The translations under genes and the position numbers were made by a program. The notes under the pieces were generated by a model. It ran no database searches. It was not told the DNA's origin and saw nothing but the letters and a program-made list of their open reading frames with translations. DNA of 41,901 nucleotides from a bacterium (GTDB lineage: Bacteria; Bacillota; Clostridia; Lachnospirales; Lachnospiraceae): NCBI GenBank assembly GCA_030539495.1, contig JAUNRX010000017.1:1-41901 (forward strand), written 5' to 3'. This document shows, in pieces, positions 24,211 through 33,142 of the stretch; within the stretch, counting starts at the first letter, position 1; each line of letters begins with the position of its first letter.

Positions 24211-26202
24211 ATGAGAAGAACAAAAGTGAAACAGATTTGCGTATCATTATGCGCTGCAATGCTTGTAATGACAAGTATTGTCGGATGCGGTAAAAAAAGC
24301 AGTGAAGAACCAAAAGCAGCGGAAAAGGAAGAAAGTAACATCCAGTTAACAATTATGGGAACAACGGATATTCATAACTACCTTATGAACTACGATTATT
24401 ACACTGTATCTGAAAGCGAAAAAAGTGGTCTTGTAAAAATCAGCAGCATTATTAAAAAGCAAAAAGAAGAAAACAAAAACGTTGTTATCTTCGATAATGG
24501 GGATTTAATTCAAGGAAATCCATTAGGCGATTACTTTGCCAGAGTAAATCCGGTAGAAAAGGGTACAGAACACCCTGTATACAAAGCATTAAACGTTGCA
24601 GGATTTGATGCGACTACATTAGGAAATCATGAATTTAATTATGGACTTGATTATATACATCAAATCGTAGATGATTCTAAAGTTCCTGTGATCAATACAA
24701 ATGTTTATAACGCTAAGACAAAAGAACCAGAGTTCAAACAATATGAAATCATTACAAAAAAAGTAGTGGATACCAATGGTGATGAAAAAGAAATCAAAAT
24801 TGGTGTGCTAGGATTTGTTCCTCCACAAATCCTCGAATGGGATAAGATTAACCTTGAAGGCAAGGTGGAAGTAAAAGACATCGTGGAAAGTGCAAAAGAA
24901 ATGGTTCCTGTAGTGAAAGCAGCAGGTGCTGATGTAATTGTTGCCTTATCACACAGTGGATATGGAAATGGTGAATACAAAGTTGGAAATGAAAATGAGT
25001 CCTACGAGTTAACTACAATCGAAGGAATTGACGCTGTAATCGCAGGACATTCCCATGATACGTTCCCTTCTGAAACATTTGCAGAAGAAAACAAAGGACT
25101 TGCTAATGTTGACGTTTTAAAAGGAACGATGAACGGTGTTGCAACGATCCAACCGGCAAAATACGGGGAAGGCGTTGGTGTCATTAACCTTACCATCTCT
25201 TCCAAAGACAATAAATACTCCGTAACTGAAGGAACTGGTAAGTTTATCAGTGCGGAAGGTGTTGAAAACGACTCAGAACTTGTGGCAGCATTAGATGCTG
25301 ATCATAAAAATGTCATATCTTATGTAAGTTCCCCTGTTGGAAAATCAGTAAATGACATTAACACATATTTCGCATTAGTAGGCGACAATGAAGCAGTTCA
25401 ATTAGTTTCAGATGCTCAGCTTGCATACGCGAAAAACAAAGTAAAAGAAGAATCTTCTTTAAAAGAATATGCATCTCTTCCAATCTTATCTGCAGCAGCT
25501 CCATTTAAAGCAGGTTTATCCAAAGATGGAACAAAAGCAGATGATTATGTAGAAGTACAAAAAGGCGATTTATCAATCAAAGATATTGCAAACATTTACA
25601 AATATCCAAATACAGCTGTAATCATGAAGTTAAACGGAAAAGAAATTAAAAACTGGCTTGAAATGACTGCTGGCATCTACAATACGATTGATGTAAACGA
25701 GTCAAAAGAACAAGAGTTATTAAACAAGAACTTCCCATCATTTAACTTCGATACAATCGATGGAGTAACTTATGAAATCGATGTAACACAAGAAGCAAAA
25801 TATGCTACAGATGGTACGATTGCAAATGAAAATGCAAGCAGAATCGTGAACTTAAAGTATAACGGTAAAGAAGTAAAAGAAAATGATGAATTCTTAGTTG
25901 TAACAAACAACTATAGAGCAAGTGGCGGTGGTAACTTCCCACTCTTCGAACGTGAAGATTCAGTACTTTACATTTCTAGTGATGAAACAAGACAAATCGT
26001 TTCTGATTATGTAAAAGAAAAAGGTTCCATCGATGTTGTGGCGGATAACAACTGGACACTTAAAACAAACAAAACAAAGGGTCAAGTAACATTTTTAACA
26101 AATGCAAATGCAGAAGAGCTTTCAAAAGCATATTCTAATCTTAAGATTGTTAAGAAGACAGAAGACCAACTAATTGAATTTAGCTATGAGTTAGCGAAAT
26201 AA
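24211..26202 (+). CDS. 5'-nucleotidase / 2',3'-cyclic phosphodiesterase lipoprotein
   Basis: 663 residues. A lipoprotein signal peptide ends in the lipobox IVGC with C26. The metallophosphoesterase domain follows, with TDIHNYL (D53, H55), NGDLIQGNPLGDYF (D98), GNHEFNYG (N139, H140), ALSHSGYG and AGHSHDTF metal ligands. The C-terminal 5'-nucleotidase domain (about 360-630) binds the base. The enzyme sits outside the membrane and hydrolyses nucleotides or cyclic nucleotides to nucleosides for uptake (UshA/CpdB/YfkN group). Codon use is richer than in the accessory genes to the left. A GGAGG site lies 12 bases before ATG. It is preceded by the foldable leader and followed by a terminator. Confidence 0.92.
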   Translation: MRRTKVKQICVSLCAAMLVMTSIVGCGKKSSEEPKAAEKEESNIQLTIMGTTDIHNYLMNYDYYTVSESEKSGLVKISSIIKKQKEENKNVVIFDNGDLIQGNPLGDYFARVNPVEKGTEHPVYKALNVAGFDATTLGNHEFNYGLDYIHQIVDDSKVPVINTNVYNAKTKEPEFKQYEIITKKVVDTNGDEKEIKIGVLGFVPPQILEWDKINLEGKVEVKDIVESAKEMVPVVKAAGADVIVALSHSGYGNGEYKVGNENESYELTTIEGIDAVIAGHSHDTFPSETFAEENKGLANVDVLKGTMNGVATIQPAKYGEGVGVINLTISSKDNKYSVTEGTGKFISAEGVENDSELVAALDADHKNVISYVSSPVGKSVNDINTYFALVGDNEAVQLVSDAQLAYAKNKVKEESSLKEYASLPILSAAAPFKAGLSKDGTKADDYVEVQKGDLSIKDIANIYKYPNTAVIMKLNGKEIKNWLEMTAGIYNTIDVNESKEQELLNKNFPSFNFDTIDGVTYEIDVTQEAKYATDGTIANENASRIVNLKYNGKEVKENDEFLVVTNNYRASGGGNFPLFEREDSVLYISSDETRQIVSDYVKEKGSIDVVADNNWTLKTNKTKGQVTFLTNANAEELSKAYSNLKIVKKTEDQLIEFSYELAK

Positions 26203-26205
26203 AAT

Positions 26206-26243
26206 AAAAAGAGGATGTCGTACTGAAGCGGCATCTTCTTTTT
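26206..26243 (+). terminator. Terminator of the nucleotidase gene
   Basis: AAAAAGAGGATGTCG (26206-26220) pairs with CGGCATCTTCTTTTT (26229-26243) with two wobble pairs, directly after the stop codon. Confidence 0.85.
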
Positions 26244-26330
26244 ATTTTGTAAGAATTAGAAAGCGAAGTCGTTGCAATTTAAATGCAAAAAAGATAGAAT
26301 ATAGTCAAGAAATATTAGGAGTAAAATGTT

Positions 26331-27314
26331 ATGAAAATGAAATGGGGCATAATTGGCACTGGTTATATTGCAGCAGCCTTTGCAGAAGCTATGAAAGTGG
26401 TAGAAGAAGGAGAGCTTGCAGCGGTTGCATCTAGAAGCTTGGAGAAGGCTAATGAATTTAAAGAAAAATATCAAGTAAATAAGGCATTTGGGTCCTATCA
26501 AGAGTTGATGGAAGATGACTCAATTGATGCAGTATATATTGCAATACCACATTCGGAACATGCAAAGTATGCAGAAATAGCAATGAGACATAAAAAGCAT
26601 GTATTGTGTGAGAAACCGATGACGATCAATGAAGAGGAGACAAGTCGTTTGCTTGCAGTTGCAAAAGAAGAGCAAGTATTTCTTATGGAAGCAATGTGGA
26701 CCAAGTTCTTACCTGTAACAAAGAAAATTAGAGACTGGATTGAGGCAGGACGTATTGGCGATATTAACTTTATCGATGCAAGATTCGGTTTTGTTGCAGA
26801 GATGGATCCAGGCAGTAGACTGTATAATCCTAATTTGGGTGGGGGTGCTTTACTTGATGTGGGGATATATCCGATCATGTATGCACTTTATTTGGTGAAG
26901 GAGCAATTAGAAGGTATTTCTTCCTTTGTAAAGAAGGCAGAAACCGGAGTAGATGAACTAAATATGGTACAGCTAATTTTTAAGAATGGAGCAATTGCCA
27001 GCCTGGCATCTTCCATCTGCTCAGAAATCGGTACCGATGCGATTATTATGGGAACAAAGGGAAAGCTTGTAATACCAGACTTCTACAAAGCGGAAACAGC
27101 ATTACTTTATGATTTAAATGGAAACTTGATGGATCAGATCGAGGAACCATTTGAAGGAAATGGCTATGAATACGAAATAAGAGAAGCAATTTCCTGTATA
27201 AGAGAAAACAGAATGGAAAGCAAGCTGCATCCATTAGAAAGTACAAGGGAGTTAATGGGGATGTTAGATGCCATCAGAGAACAATGGGGGCTAACATATC
27301 CAGGAGGGAGATAA
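26331..27314 (+). CDS. Gfo/Idh/MocA-family oxidoreductase
   Basis: 327 residues. The N-terminal Rossmann fold has GIIGTGYIA (G6, G9, G11); the EKP motif (E94-K95-P96, CEKPM) supplies the catalytic lysine. The C-terminal GFO_IDH_MocA domain includes GGGALLDVGIYPI, the typical active-site strand. It is an NAD(P)-dependent dehydrogenase of the sugar or dihydrodiol type; the substrate cannot be read from sequence. AGGAG lies before the start. The next gene begins two bases after its stop, suggesting co-transcription. Confidence 0.9.
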   Translation: MKMKWGIIGTGYIAAAFAEAMKVVEEGELAAVASRSLEKANEFKEKYQVNKAFGSYQELMEDDSIDAVYIAIPHSEHAKYAEIAMRHKKHVLCEKPMTINEEETSRLLAVAKEEQVFLMEAMWTKFLPVTKKIRDWIEAGRIGDINFIDARFGFVAEMDPGSRLYNPNLGGGALLDVGIYPIMYALYLVKEQLEGISSFVKKAETGVDELNMVQLIFKNGAIASLASSICSEIGTDAIIMGTKGKLVIPDFYKAETALLYDLNGNLMDQIEEPFEGNGYEYEIREAISCIRENRMESKLHPLESTRELMGMLDAIREQWGLTYPGGR

Positions 27315-27315
27315 C

Positions 27316-27867
27316 ATGTCAAATGAGCAATGGATTGTGGAAGGGTTTTCTTTCAGCAATAAACAAGAGTACGAAAAAGCAGCAAAAGAACAAGAGTCAA
27401 TTGCTTATATAAAGGCGAATTCAGATTTAAACAATGCCAAGTCCGCATTGAAGATCTATATGAATTTAATAGAAAAGGATTTATTTGCGACGGTGGTTGG
27501 TTATTCCTTTATGGAGAACTTAAGACGCCATGTAGTAAATCAGAAGATCGTTCCTGAGCATATGGTGCCGGCCGTTCCTGTTACCATGCAAGGGGCACAT
27601 GGAGGCAAACAGGATACGACGTCTGGTAAAAAAGTGAATGATCTGGAAAAGAAAATCGAAAAGGTCTCTCATAAACGTTCCATCAGCCTGTATTTAAATG
27701 TGTTCCTGATTATGATTGTGGCTGCAATGTTCGCAATCACCTACTATAGTCCGAAGAATAATGAGGATGCGGCAAGGGAGAAAATACAGAATGAATATTC
27801 TTCCTGGAAGCAGCAGTTAGACGAGAAGGAACAAGAATTAGAAGAGCGTGAAGCAAAATTAAAATAA
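27316..27867 (+). CDS. Membrane protein with C-terminal coiled coil, unknown function
   Basis: 183 residues, not recognised as a named family. The N-terminal 100 residues are soluble (VEGFSFSNKQEYEKAAKEQ, then a helical stretch). A single membrane helix lies at about 124-144, and the last 40 residues are a charged coiled coil (LDEKEQELEEREAKLK). It is co-directional with the oxidoreductase two bases upstream and the two-component system downstream. Function is unknown. Confidence 0.8.
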   Translation: MSNEQWIVEGFSFSNKQEYEKAAKEQESIAYIKANSDLNNAKSALKIYMNLIEKDLFATVVGYSFMENLRRHVVNQKIVPEHMVPAVPVTMQGAHGGKQDTTSGKKVNDLEKKIEKVSHKRSISLYLNVFLIMIVAAMFAITYYSPKNNEDAAREKIQNEYSSWKQQLDEKEQELEEREAKLK

Positions 27868-27955
27868 ATTAAGGGTATAAATTCACAGAATGGTCATATT
27901 GCTATGGTAAATTAGGACTATGATGAAATGTGACAGGAAAGGATCTGGTGAACGT

Positions 27956-28633
27956 ATGAGTGGAATGAAAATTCTTGTAGTTGATGATGAAAGCAGAATG
28001 AGAAAGTTAGTGAAGGACTTTTTAGTTCGAAGCAACTACGAAGTATTAGAAGCAGAAAATGGAGAACAAGCCGTTGATATCTTCTTTGAGACAAAAGATA
28101 TCGCGTTAATTATATTAGATGTAATGATGCCAAAGATGGATGGATATCAAGTGTGTAGAGAAATCCGTCAATATTCAAAAGTGCCAATTATTATGTTAAC
28201 GGCAAAGAGTGACGAACGAGATGAATTATTGGGGTTTGAACTGGGGATTGACGAATATATCTCTAAACCATTTAGCCCTAAGATCTTAGTGGCTAGAGTA
28301 GAAGCAGTGCTTCGTAGAAGTACGTCGAAGGAAGAAGATACCTTTGAAATCGGTGGTATCGTACTTGATAAGTCAGCTCATTTAGTTAAGATTGATGGAA
28401 AATCCATTGACCTAAGTTTTAAAGAGTTCGAGCTCCTTACGTATTTTATTGTAAATCAAGGAGTTGCATTATCCAGAGAACGTATTTTAAACAATGTATG
28501 GAATTATGACTATTATGGAGATGCCAGAACAATTGATACCCATGTTAAGAAGTTAAGAAGCAAGATGGGTGAAAAAGGCGATTATATTAAGACAATTTGG
28601 GGTATGGGTTACAAATTTGAAGTAACAGAGTAA
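27956..28633 (+). CDS. OmpR-family response regulator
   Basis: 225 residues from ATG 27956; in-frame ATGs at 27920 and 27965 are alternatives and the ribosome site is weak. The receiver has DDE at 10-12, phosphoacceptor D55 (LIILDVMMPKMDG) and SKPFS. The winged helix ends KTIWGMGYKFEV. It precedes its kinase by 20 bases, a classic pair. Signal and regulon are not evident; the sequence is of the PhoB/VanR group. Confidence 0.93.
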   Translation: MSGMKILVVDDESRMRKLVKDFLVRSNYEVLEAENGEQAVDIFFETKDIALIILDVMMPKMDGYQVCREIRQYSKVPIIMLTAKSDERDELLGFELGIDEYISKPFSPKILVARVEAVLRRSTSKEEDTFEIGGIVLDKSAHLVKIDGKSIDLSFKEFELLTYFIVNQGVALSRERILNNVWNYDYYGDARTIDTHVKKLRSKMGEKGDYIKTIWGMGYKFEVTE

Positions 28634-28653
28634 TTGTTGAAACGGAGGTTATT

Positions 28654-30237
28654 ATGAGACATTCCATCAAATTTAAAATGATTGGCATTACAACTGTCTT
28701 ATTGCTATCCTCCATTCTTATCTGCTGGGGCGTAAATAAACAGTTTTTAGAATCATATTATAAAGAATACAAAGTAAAAAACACGGGTCAGGTCGAAGAA
28801 CAGGTGGAAGCCTTACTTGACAAGTATACAGTATATGACGAGACAACAGGAAGCTATGGTGCATTCTCAGATGATTTTGATTCGGAAATGAGAAAGCTTG
28901 AGGCAGACAACAGCGTATCGATCTATATCTTGAAATGGACGTATAACACAGGTCCAACCATGAGCTGGCCAAATTATAACGTAATGCAGTCCAGCCGTAT
29001 CTTTATGAGTGCAATGCAGTTCTATGACTATCTTTATGGAGAAACAACAGGTGAACCGGAAGATAAGGCGGAGAAAGATGACATAAAGATCAAAGATAAA
29101 AATCGTAAGAATATTGAGAAGATAAAAGGCACGGATACCTATACCATTGCTAAAGTGTATGATAAGGGATCTCAAAATTACTATTTAGACTTATTTGGAA
29201 TATTAGACGGTAAATATACGGTATATATTCGTACTAATTTTGCCGGTGTTCAGGAAAGTGCGGAGATTTCCAATCAATTCTTAGGTATTGTAGGGATTAT
29301 CGTTATTTTTATCGGTACGATTATTATGTATTTTGTATCTAGAAACTTTACAAGACCAATTTATAAGTTGTCAGATATTGCGTATCGAATGAGTAAATTG
29401 GACTTCTCGGTAAAATATGAGGATAAAAGCAAAGATGAAATTGGTCAATTAGGCAAGAGTATCAATGAGATGTCATTGCAGCTTGAGGCTACCATATCGG
29501 ATCTTAAGGGGGCAAATAATGAGTTGCAGCGTGATATTGCAAATAAGATTGAAATTGATGAGATGCGTAAAGAATTCTTGTCAAATGTGACTCACGAGCT
29601 GAAGACGCCAATTGCGTTGATCCAGGGCTATGCAGAAGGACTGAAAGAGAATATCTCAGATGATCAGGAGAGCCGTGACTTCTATTGTGAGGTTATTATT
29701 GATGAGGCTTCCAAAATGAATACCATGGTGAAGAAGCTTCTTACGTTAAATCAATTAGAATCCAGTAATAACTTAGTAGAATTTGACCATTTTGATTTAA
29801 GCCAGGTAATCCAATCGGTTATTAATTCGTATGGAATTAAGGCAAATGAAAAGGATGTAAAGTTAATTTTTGATGCTTCCGAGCCTTTATATGTATGGGC
29901 AGATGAGTATATGATCGAAGAGGTAATTACCAATTATATCAGTAATGCATTTAATCATGTCAAAGAACCAGGAATTATCAGGGTTTCAGTAGAGCGTGGA
30001 GAAAAGACAGCAAGAATTTCGGTATTTAATACAGGCGAACAAATTCCTGAAGAGGACATTAATAATATCTGGACCAAGTTCTATAAAGTGGATAAGGCAA
30101 GAACCAGAGAATACGGCGGGAATGGTATCGGTCTATCTATTGTAAAGGCTATTATGAATTCTCACAATAAAGAGTGTGGTGTCATAAATAGAGAAAACGG
30201 TGTAGAATTCTGGTTTGATGTAGATACAAAGAATTAA
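28654..30237 (+). CDS. Sensor histidine kinase with extracytoplasmic domain
   Basis: 527 residues: TM1 about 9-27, a 170-residue extracytoplasmic domain, TM2 about 207-228, HAMP (about 229-282), a short coiled linker, HisKA with H314 (NVTHELKTPIALIQGY), and a HATPase domain with the N-box EEVITNYISNAFNHV and the G-box GGNGIGLSIVKAIM. The sizeable outer domain is likely the sensor. It is paired with the regulator just upstream and the operon ends in a hairpin. Confidence 0.93.
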   Translation: MRHSIKFKMIGITTVLLLSSILICWGVNKQFLESYYKEYKVKNTGQVEEQVEALLDKYTVYDETTGSYGAFSDDFDSEMRKLEADNSVSIYILKWTYNTGPTMSWPNYNVMQSSRIFMSAMQFYDYLYGETTGEPEDKAEKDDIKIKDKNRKNIEKIKGTDTYTIAKVYDKGSQNYYLDLFGILDGKYTVYIRTNFAGVQESAEISNQFLGIVGIIVIFIGTIIMYFVSRNFTRPIYKLSDIAYRMSKLDFSVKYEDKSKDEIGQLGKSINEMSLQLEATISDLKGANNELQRDIANKIEIDEMRKEFLSNVTHELKTPIALIQGYAEGLKENISDDQESRDFYCEVIIDEASKMNTMVKKLLTLNQLESSNNLVEFDHFDLSQVIQSVINSYGIKANEKDVKLIFDASEPLYVWADEYMIEEVITNYISNAFNHVKEPGIIRVSVERGEKTARISVFNTGEQIPEEDINNIWTKFYKVDKARTREYGGNGIGLSIVKAIMNSHNKECGVINRENGVEFWFDVDTKN

Positions 30238-30247
30238 ACTTAATTAG

Positions 30248-30290
30248 GTGCTTTCTTTCTTAGTTGTTATTTTAGAAAGGAGGCACTTTT
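30248..30290 (+). terminator. Terminator of the two-component operon
   Basis: GTGCTTTCTTTCT (30248-30260) pairs with AGAAAGGAGGCAC (30274-30286) with wobbles, then four T. Confidence 0.75.
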
Positions 30291-30307
30291 AAATTTACAA
30301 TTATACA

Positions 30308-30336
30308 TTGCCGAATTATGAAAATAGTGTTAATAT
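30308..30336 (+). promoter_or_regulatory. Candidate promoter of the lipoprotein/PH-domain genes
   Basis: TTGCCG (30308-30313), 17-base spacer, TAATAT (30331-30336), 38 bases before the start at 30375. Confidence 0.4.
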
Positions 30337-30374
30337 TAGTATAGATTTGATAGAATTTAATAGGGGGATTGCAA

Positions 30375-31118
30375 ATGAGAAAGCGGTTATTTTCAATCTT
30401 GCTTGTGGTAGGGATGGCTAGCATTATGACTGGCTGTGCAAGTAAAGTGGATTTAACGGAACAACAATCAGAATTAGTAGCGGATTATCTATCATCCGTT
30501 ATTTTGAGATATGATCAGAATGAAAACGGCACAAAGCTGGTGAAGTTAGAGAGTGTGGAAGAGGCGACACCGGTTCCTACACAATCAGCAGAACCACAAG
30601 TAACGGAAGAAAATAAAGAGATAACTGAGTTAAAGAAGACGCCTGCACCAAGTAAAGATCAGGGAACAAGTACTCAGATAAGTGGAAACGTTGATAAGAG
30701 TGAAAAAGTTACACTTGAATCTTTGTATGGATTGAATAATGTATCACTTACATATAAGAATGTAAAAGAATACAAGGTATATCCTAGGAATGATGCATCC
30801 AATGCGGTTACTGCTGGAGCAAATAGCAAGTTTTATGCAGTCACATTTACTGTTAAGAATAAAAGTGATAAAAACGTGACGGTAAACCTGTTGAAGAAAA
30901 AGGCAAGTTTCTTGCTTAAGACAAATGATGGTTTATGGATTTCGGCAGTTCATACATTGCTGGATAACGATATGACCTATTTTGTTGGCGAGATTAAGGC
31001 AAAAAAATCGAGAGATGTTGTAGTTTTATTTGAAGTAAAGGATTCATTAAAGTTATCCGATGCTACATTTTATGCTTTGACCGATGCTATGAAAGCATAT
31101 GAGGTAGCAATTAAATAA
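30375..31118 (+). CDS. Putative lipoprotein, unknown function
   Basis: 247 residues. The signal peptide ends in the lipobox MTGC with C21, so it should be lipid-anchored outside the membrane. Residues about 65-110 are a Pro/Thr/Ser-rich linker (ATPVPTQSAEPQ). The rest (about 115-247) is a beta-rich domain (FYAVTFTVKNKSDKNVTVNL) of the Ig-like, DUF4352-like type. The start is ATG 30375 behind AGGGGGA rather than the TTG at 30369. The PH-domain gene follows after 15 bases. The role is not known; a cell-envelope function is likely. Confidence 0.85.
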   Translation: MRKRLFSILLVVGMASIMTGCASKVDLTEQQSELVADYLSSVILRYDQNENGTKLVKLESVEEATPVPTQSAEPQVTEENKEITELKKTPAPSKDQGTSTQISGNVDKSEKVTLESLYGLNNVSLTYKNVKEYKVYPRNDASNAVTAGANSKFYAVTFTVKNKSDKNVTVNLLKKKASFLLKTNDGLWISAVHTLLDNDMTYFVGEIKAKKSRDVVVLFEVKDSLKLSDATFYALTDAMKAYEVAIK

Positions 31119-31133
31119 TAAAGGAGTATTGCT

Positions 31134-31517
31134 ATGAGTTATGTAGAAAAGAAAAGGACTAAGTTATTTGGACTTCCTTGGACTTTTACAAAATATATGA
31201 TCGATGATGAGAAGGTTACTATTCGAAGTGGATTTTTAAGTATTGTCGAGGACGATGCTTATATGTATAAAGTACAAGATGTAAGGTTGGTACAATCCTT
31301 TTTAGAACGATTATCTAGAATAGGAACAGTAATCTGCTATACTGGTGATACGACACATCCAGAATTAAAGTTGGAACATATCAGAAGAGCGCCGGAAATC
31401 AAGGCATACTTGATGAAGGCAAGCGAAGAAGCAAGAATTAAAAGAAGAACCATTAATACAGTAGACATTGCACATGGAATGAATCCAGAAGTGGATGATA
31501 TTGATTTTAATGAATAG
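31134..31517 (+). CDS. Bacterial PH (bPH_2/YdbS-like) domain protein
   Basis: 127 residues. Residues 15-95 fit a bPH_2 domain (KYMIDDEKVTIRSGFLS, then DVRLVQSFLERL and IGTVICYTGD), without the membrane helices that usually accompany it in YdbS/YdbT. It is probably a soluble or peripheral protein. It lies 15 bases after the lipoprotein gene with AAGGAG before its start, so the two form an operon. Function is not established. Confidence 0.8.
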   Translation: MSYVEKKRTKLFGLPWTFTKYMIDDEKVTIRSGFLSIVEDDAYMYKVQDVRLVQSFLERLSRIGTVICYTGDTTHPELKLEHIRRAPEIKAYLMKASEEARIKRRTINTVDIAHGMNPEVDDIDFNE

Positions 31518-31522
31518 AAGAG

Positions 31523-31562
31523 AGCTCATATTTTATGATTTTTGTAAAATATGAGCTTTTTT
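31523..31562 (+). terminator. Terminator after the PH-domain gene
   Basis: A perfect 13-base stem, AGCTCATATTTTA (31523-31535) with TAAAATATGAGCT (31544-31556), then a T-run. Confidence 0.9.
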
Positions 31563-31564
31563 GT

Positions 31565-31593
31565 TTGAAATACTATAAATTTATTTCTAGTAT
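31565..31593 (+). promoter_or_regulatory. Candidate promoter of the CheV-like gene
   Basis: TTGAAA (31565-31570), 17-base spacer, TAGTAT (31588-31593); start codon at 31640. Confidence 0.35.
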
Positions 31594-31639
31594 TAGTCGA
31601 TATATGTAAAGAGAGTAATAAATTCTAGGAGGAAATGAC

Positions 31640-32539
31640 TTGGAGACTAATATTTTATTAGAAAGTGGTACAAATGAATTAGAAATATTGGAATTTTGCG
31701 TGGGAAACCAACATTATGGTATTAATGTTGCAAAAGTAAAAGAAATTTTACCTTATCAACAGCCTACAGCAGTTCCTAATTCTCATCCATCGATCGAAGG
31801 TATATTTATGCCTAGAAATGAAATTATCACTGTAGTTAGTTTATTTAAAAGTTTAAATATAATCAATAATGGAGCAACAGGAAAGGAAATGATGGTAGTT
31901 ACTAACTTTAATCAGCTTAGTATCGGATTTCATGTAAGCAGTGTCTTAGGAATCCACCGCGTTTCTTGGAAAGACATTACAAAGCCGGATGTTACACTTA
32001 ACAACAATGGTGCAGGTGTTGCAACTGGTATCGTTAAGTTAGGCAATAAATTAATCATTATATTAGATTTTGAAAAGATAGTAGCAGATGTTTGCCCAGC
32101 AACTTCATTAAAAATAGATGATGTGAAAAATCTTGGACAAAGAGATAGAAATAGTAAGCCAATCTTGATTGCAGAGGATTCTCCAATGCTTGAGCAATTA
32201 ATCAAGGACTGTCTTTTAGAAGCAGGATATACAAACATTACGATTACTGCCAATGGACAGGAAGCTTGGAACTTACTTGAGCGATATAAGCTAAGTGGAT
32301 CAATAGAAAATAAAGTAGCATGTGTAATTACAGATATTGAAATGCCTCAAATGGATGGACATAGATTGACAAAATTAATTAAGACAGACAACGCCTTAAA
32401 AGAAGTTCCTGTTGTTCTATTCTCTTCCTTAGTGAATGAAGAAATGAGAGCTAAGGGGAAATTACTTGGTGCAGATGCTCAAATATCAAAACCTGAGATC
32501 GGCATTTTAGTTCAGACAATTGATCAGTTCCTTTTCTAA
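31640..32539 (+). CDS. cheV: CheV-type chemotaxis coupling protein (CheW-REC)
   Basis: 299 residues: a CheW domain at about 12-150 (EILEFCVGNQHYGINVAKVKEIL, then a GIFMPRNEIITVVSLFK segment) fused to a receiver domain at about 172-299 with phosphoacceptor D232 (VITDIEMPQMDGH). CheV couples chemoreceptors to CheA and tunes adaptation through its phosphorylation. The start is TTG 31640 with AGGAGG seven bases upstream; ATG 31635 is out of frame and soon stops. No other che or fla gene is nearby. In this group, stand-alone CheV genes are common. Confidence 0.92.
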   Translation: METNILLESGTNELEILEFCVGNQHYGINVAKVKEILPYQQPTAVPNSHPSIEGIFMPRNEIITVVSLFKSLNIINNGATGKEMMVVTNFNQLSIGFHVSSVLGIHRVSWKDITKPDVTLNNNGAGVATGIVKLGNKLIIILDFEKIVADVCPATSLKIDDVKNLGQRDRNSKPILIAEDSPMLEQLIKDCLLEAGYTNITITANGQEAWNLLERYKLSGSIENKVACVITDIEMPQMDGHRLTKLIKTDNALKEVPVVLFSSLVNEEMRAKGKLLGADAQISKPEIGILVQTIDQFLF

Positions 32540-32600
32540 TATAAGAGGAATTTACGATTAAGGATTGTATCATGTTGGATCGTTATCTAGGGTAACGAGA

Positions 32601-32637
32601 AGAAAACACGGAACAGAAGTATCCGTGTTTTCTTGTG
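32601..32637. terminator. Bidirectional terminator between CheV-like and DUF6465 genes
   Basis: A perfect 12-base stem, AGAAAACACGGA (32601-32612) with TCCGTGTTTTCT (32622-32633), loop of 9. It sits between convergent genes and can serve both. Confidence 0.85.
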
Positions 32638-32658
32638 CAATTATGTAATTTTATTATA

Positions 32659-32862
32659 TCATTCGTTTATAGGAATGCTTCCCGATGTAGTTTCATTGAT
32701 TACAAAGTATACGGCATTTTCCTCTGGTTTTATGTAAAGATTTAGTGTTTCAATATCTTTGATCAAATTTCCTTGATTCGACCAGATTTCTTTGACTTTA
32801 TTTATAAATGGTTTCTCTTGAAATTCATGACCTTGGTATTGAATGTATAGATTTGTCTTCAT
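32659..32862 (-). CDS. DUF6465 family small protein
   Basis: 67 residues. The pattern IQYQGHEFQEK, VKEIWSNQGN, LNLYIKPEENAVYFVINE fits the DUF6465 family of small proteins common in Lachnospiraceae; function unknown. A GAGGAGGG ribosome site precedes the ATG on the minus strand. It is convergent with the CheV-like gene, sharing the hairpin at 32601-32633. The palindrome upstream supplies a -10-like TATAAT. Confidence 0.85.
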   Translation of the reverse strand: MKTNLYIQYQGHEFQEKPFINKVKEIWSNQGNLIKDIETLNLYIKPEENAVYFVINETTSGSIPINE

Positions 32863-32888
32863 AATGCCCTCCTCTATAAGTTTTTCAT

Positions 32889-32908
32889 AATTATACTATA
32901 GTATAATT
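32889..32908. promoter_or_regulatory. Perfect 20-bp AT palindrome with -10 boxes on both strands
   Basis: Each half is AATTATACTA and its complement, so TATAAT is present on both strands (32902-32907 plus, 32895-32890 minus). It lies just upstream of the DUF6465 gene. It could be a shared -10 or a regulator site; no clear -35 is seen. Confidence 0.4.
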
Positions 32909-33142
32909 GGGGAGGATTTGCAAATATGTAAGAAAAAAGAAAAAAGCGAATAAAAAAGTCAGTGAAAAAATAATAACGAAATTAGCTTTGATTGAATGTT
33001 AAAGATTGGTAAAAAAATCAAGCATATTATGATATTACTTTTTTATGCCTATTAAAGTTTACAAAAAAACAATCCATTAGAAAATATTATTATACGATTT
33101 TTAGAAAATAGTAACGATAGGAATTGGGTGGTGAAAAATGAC

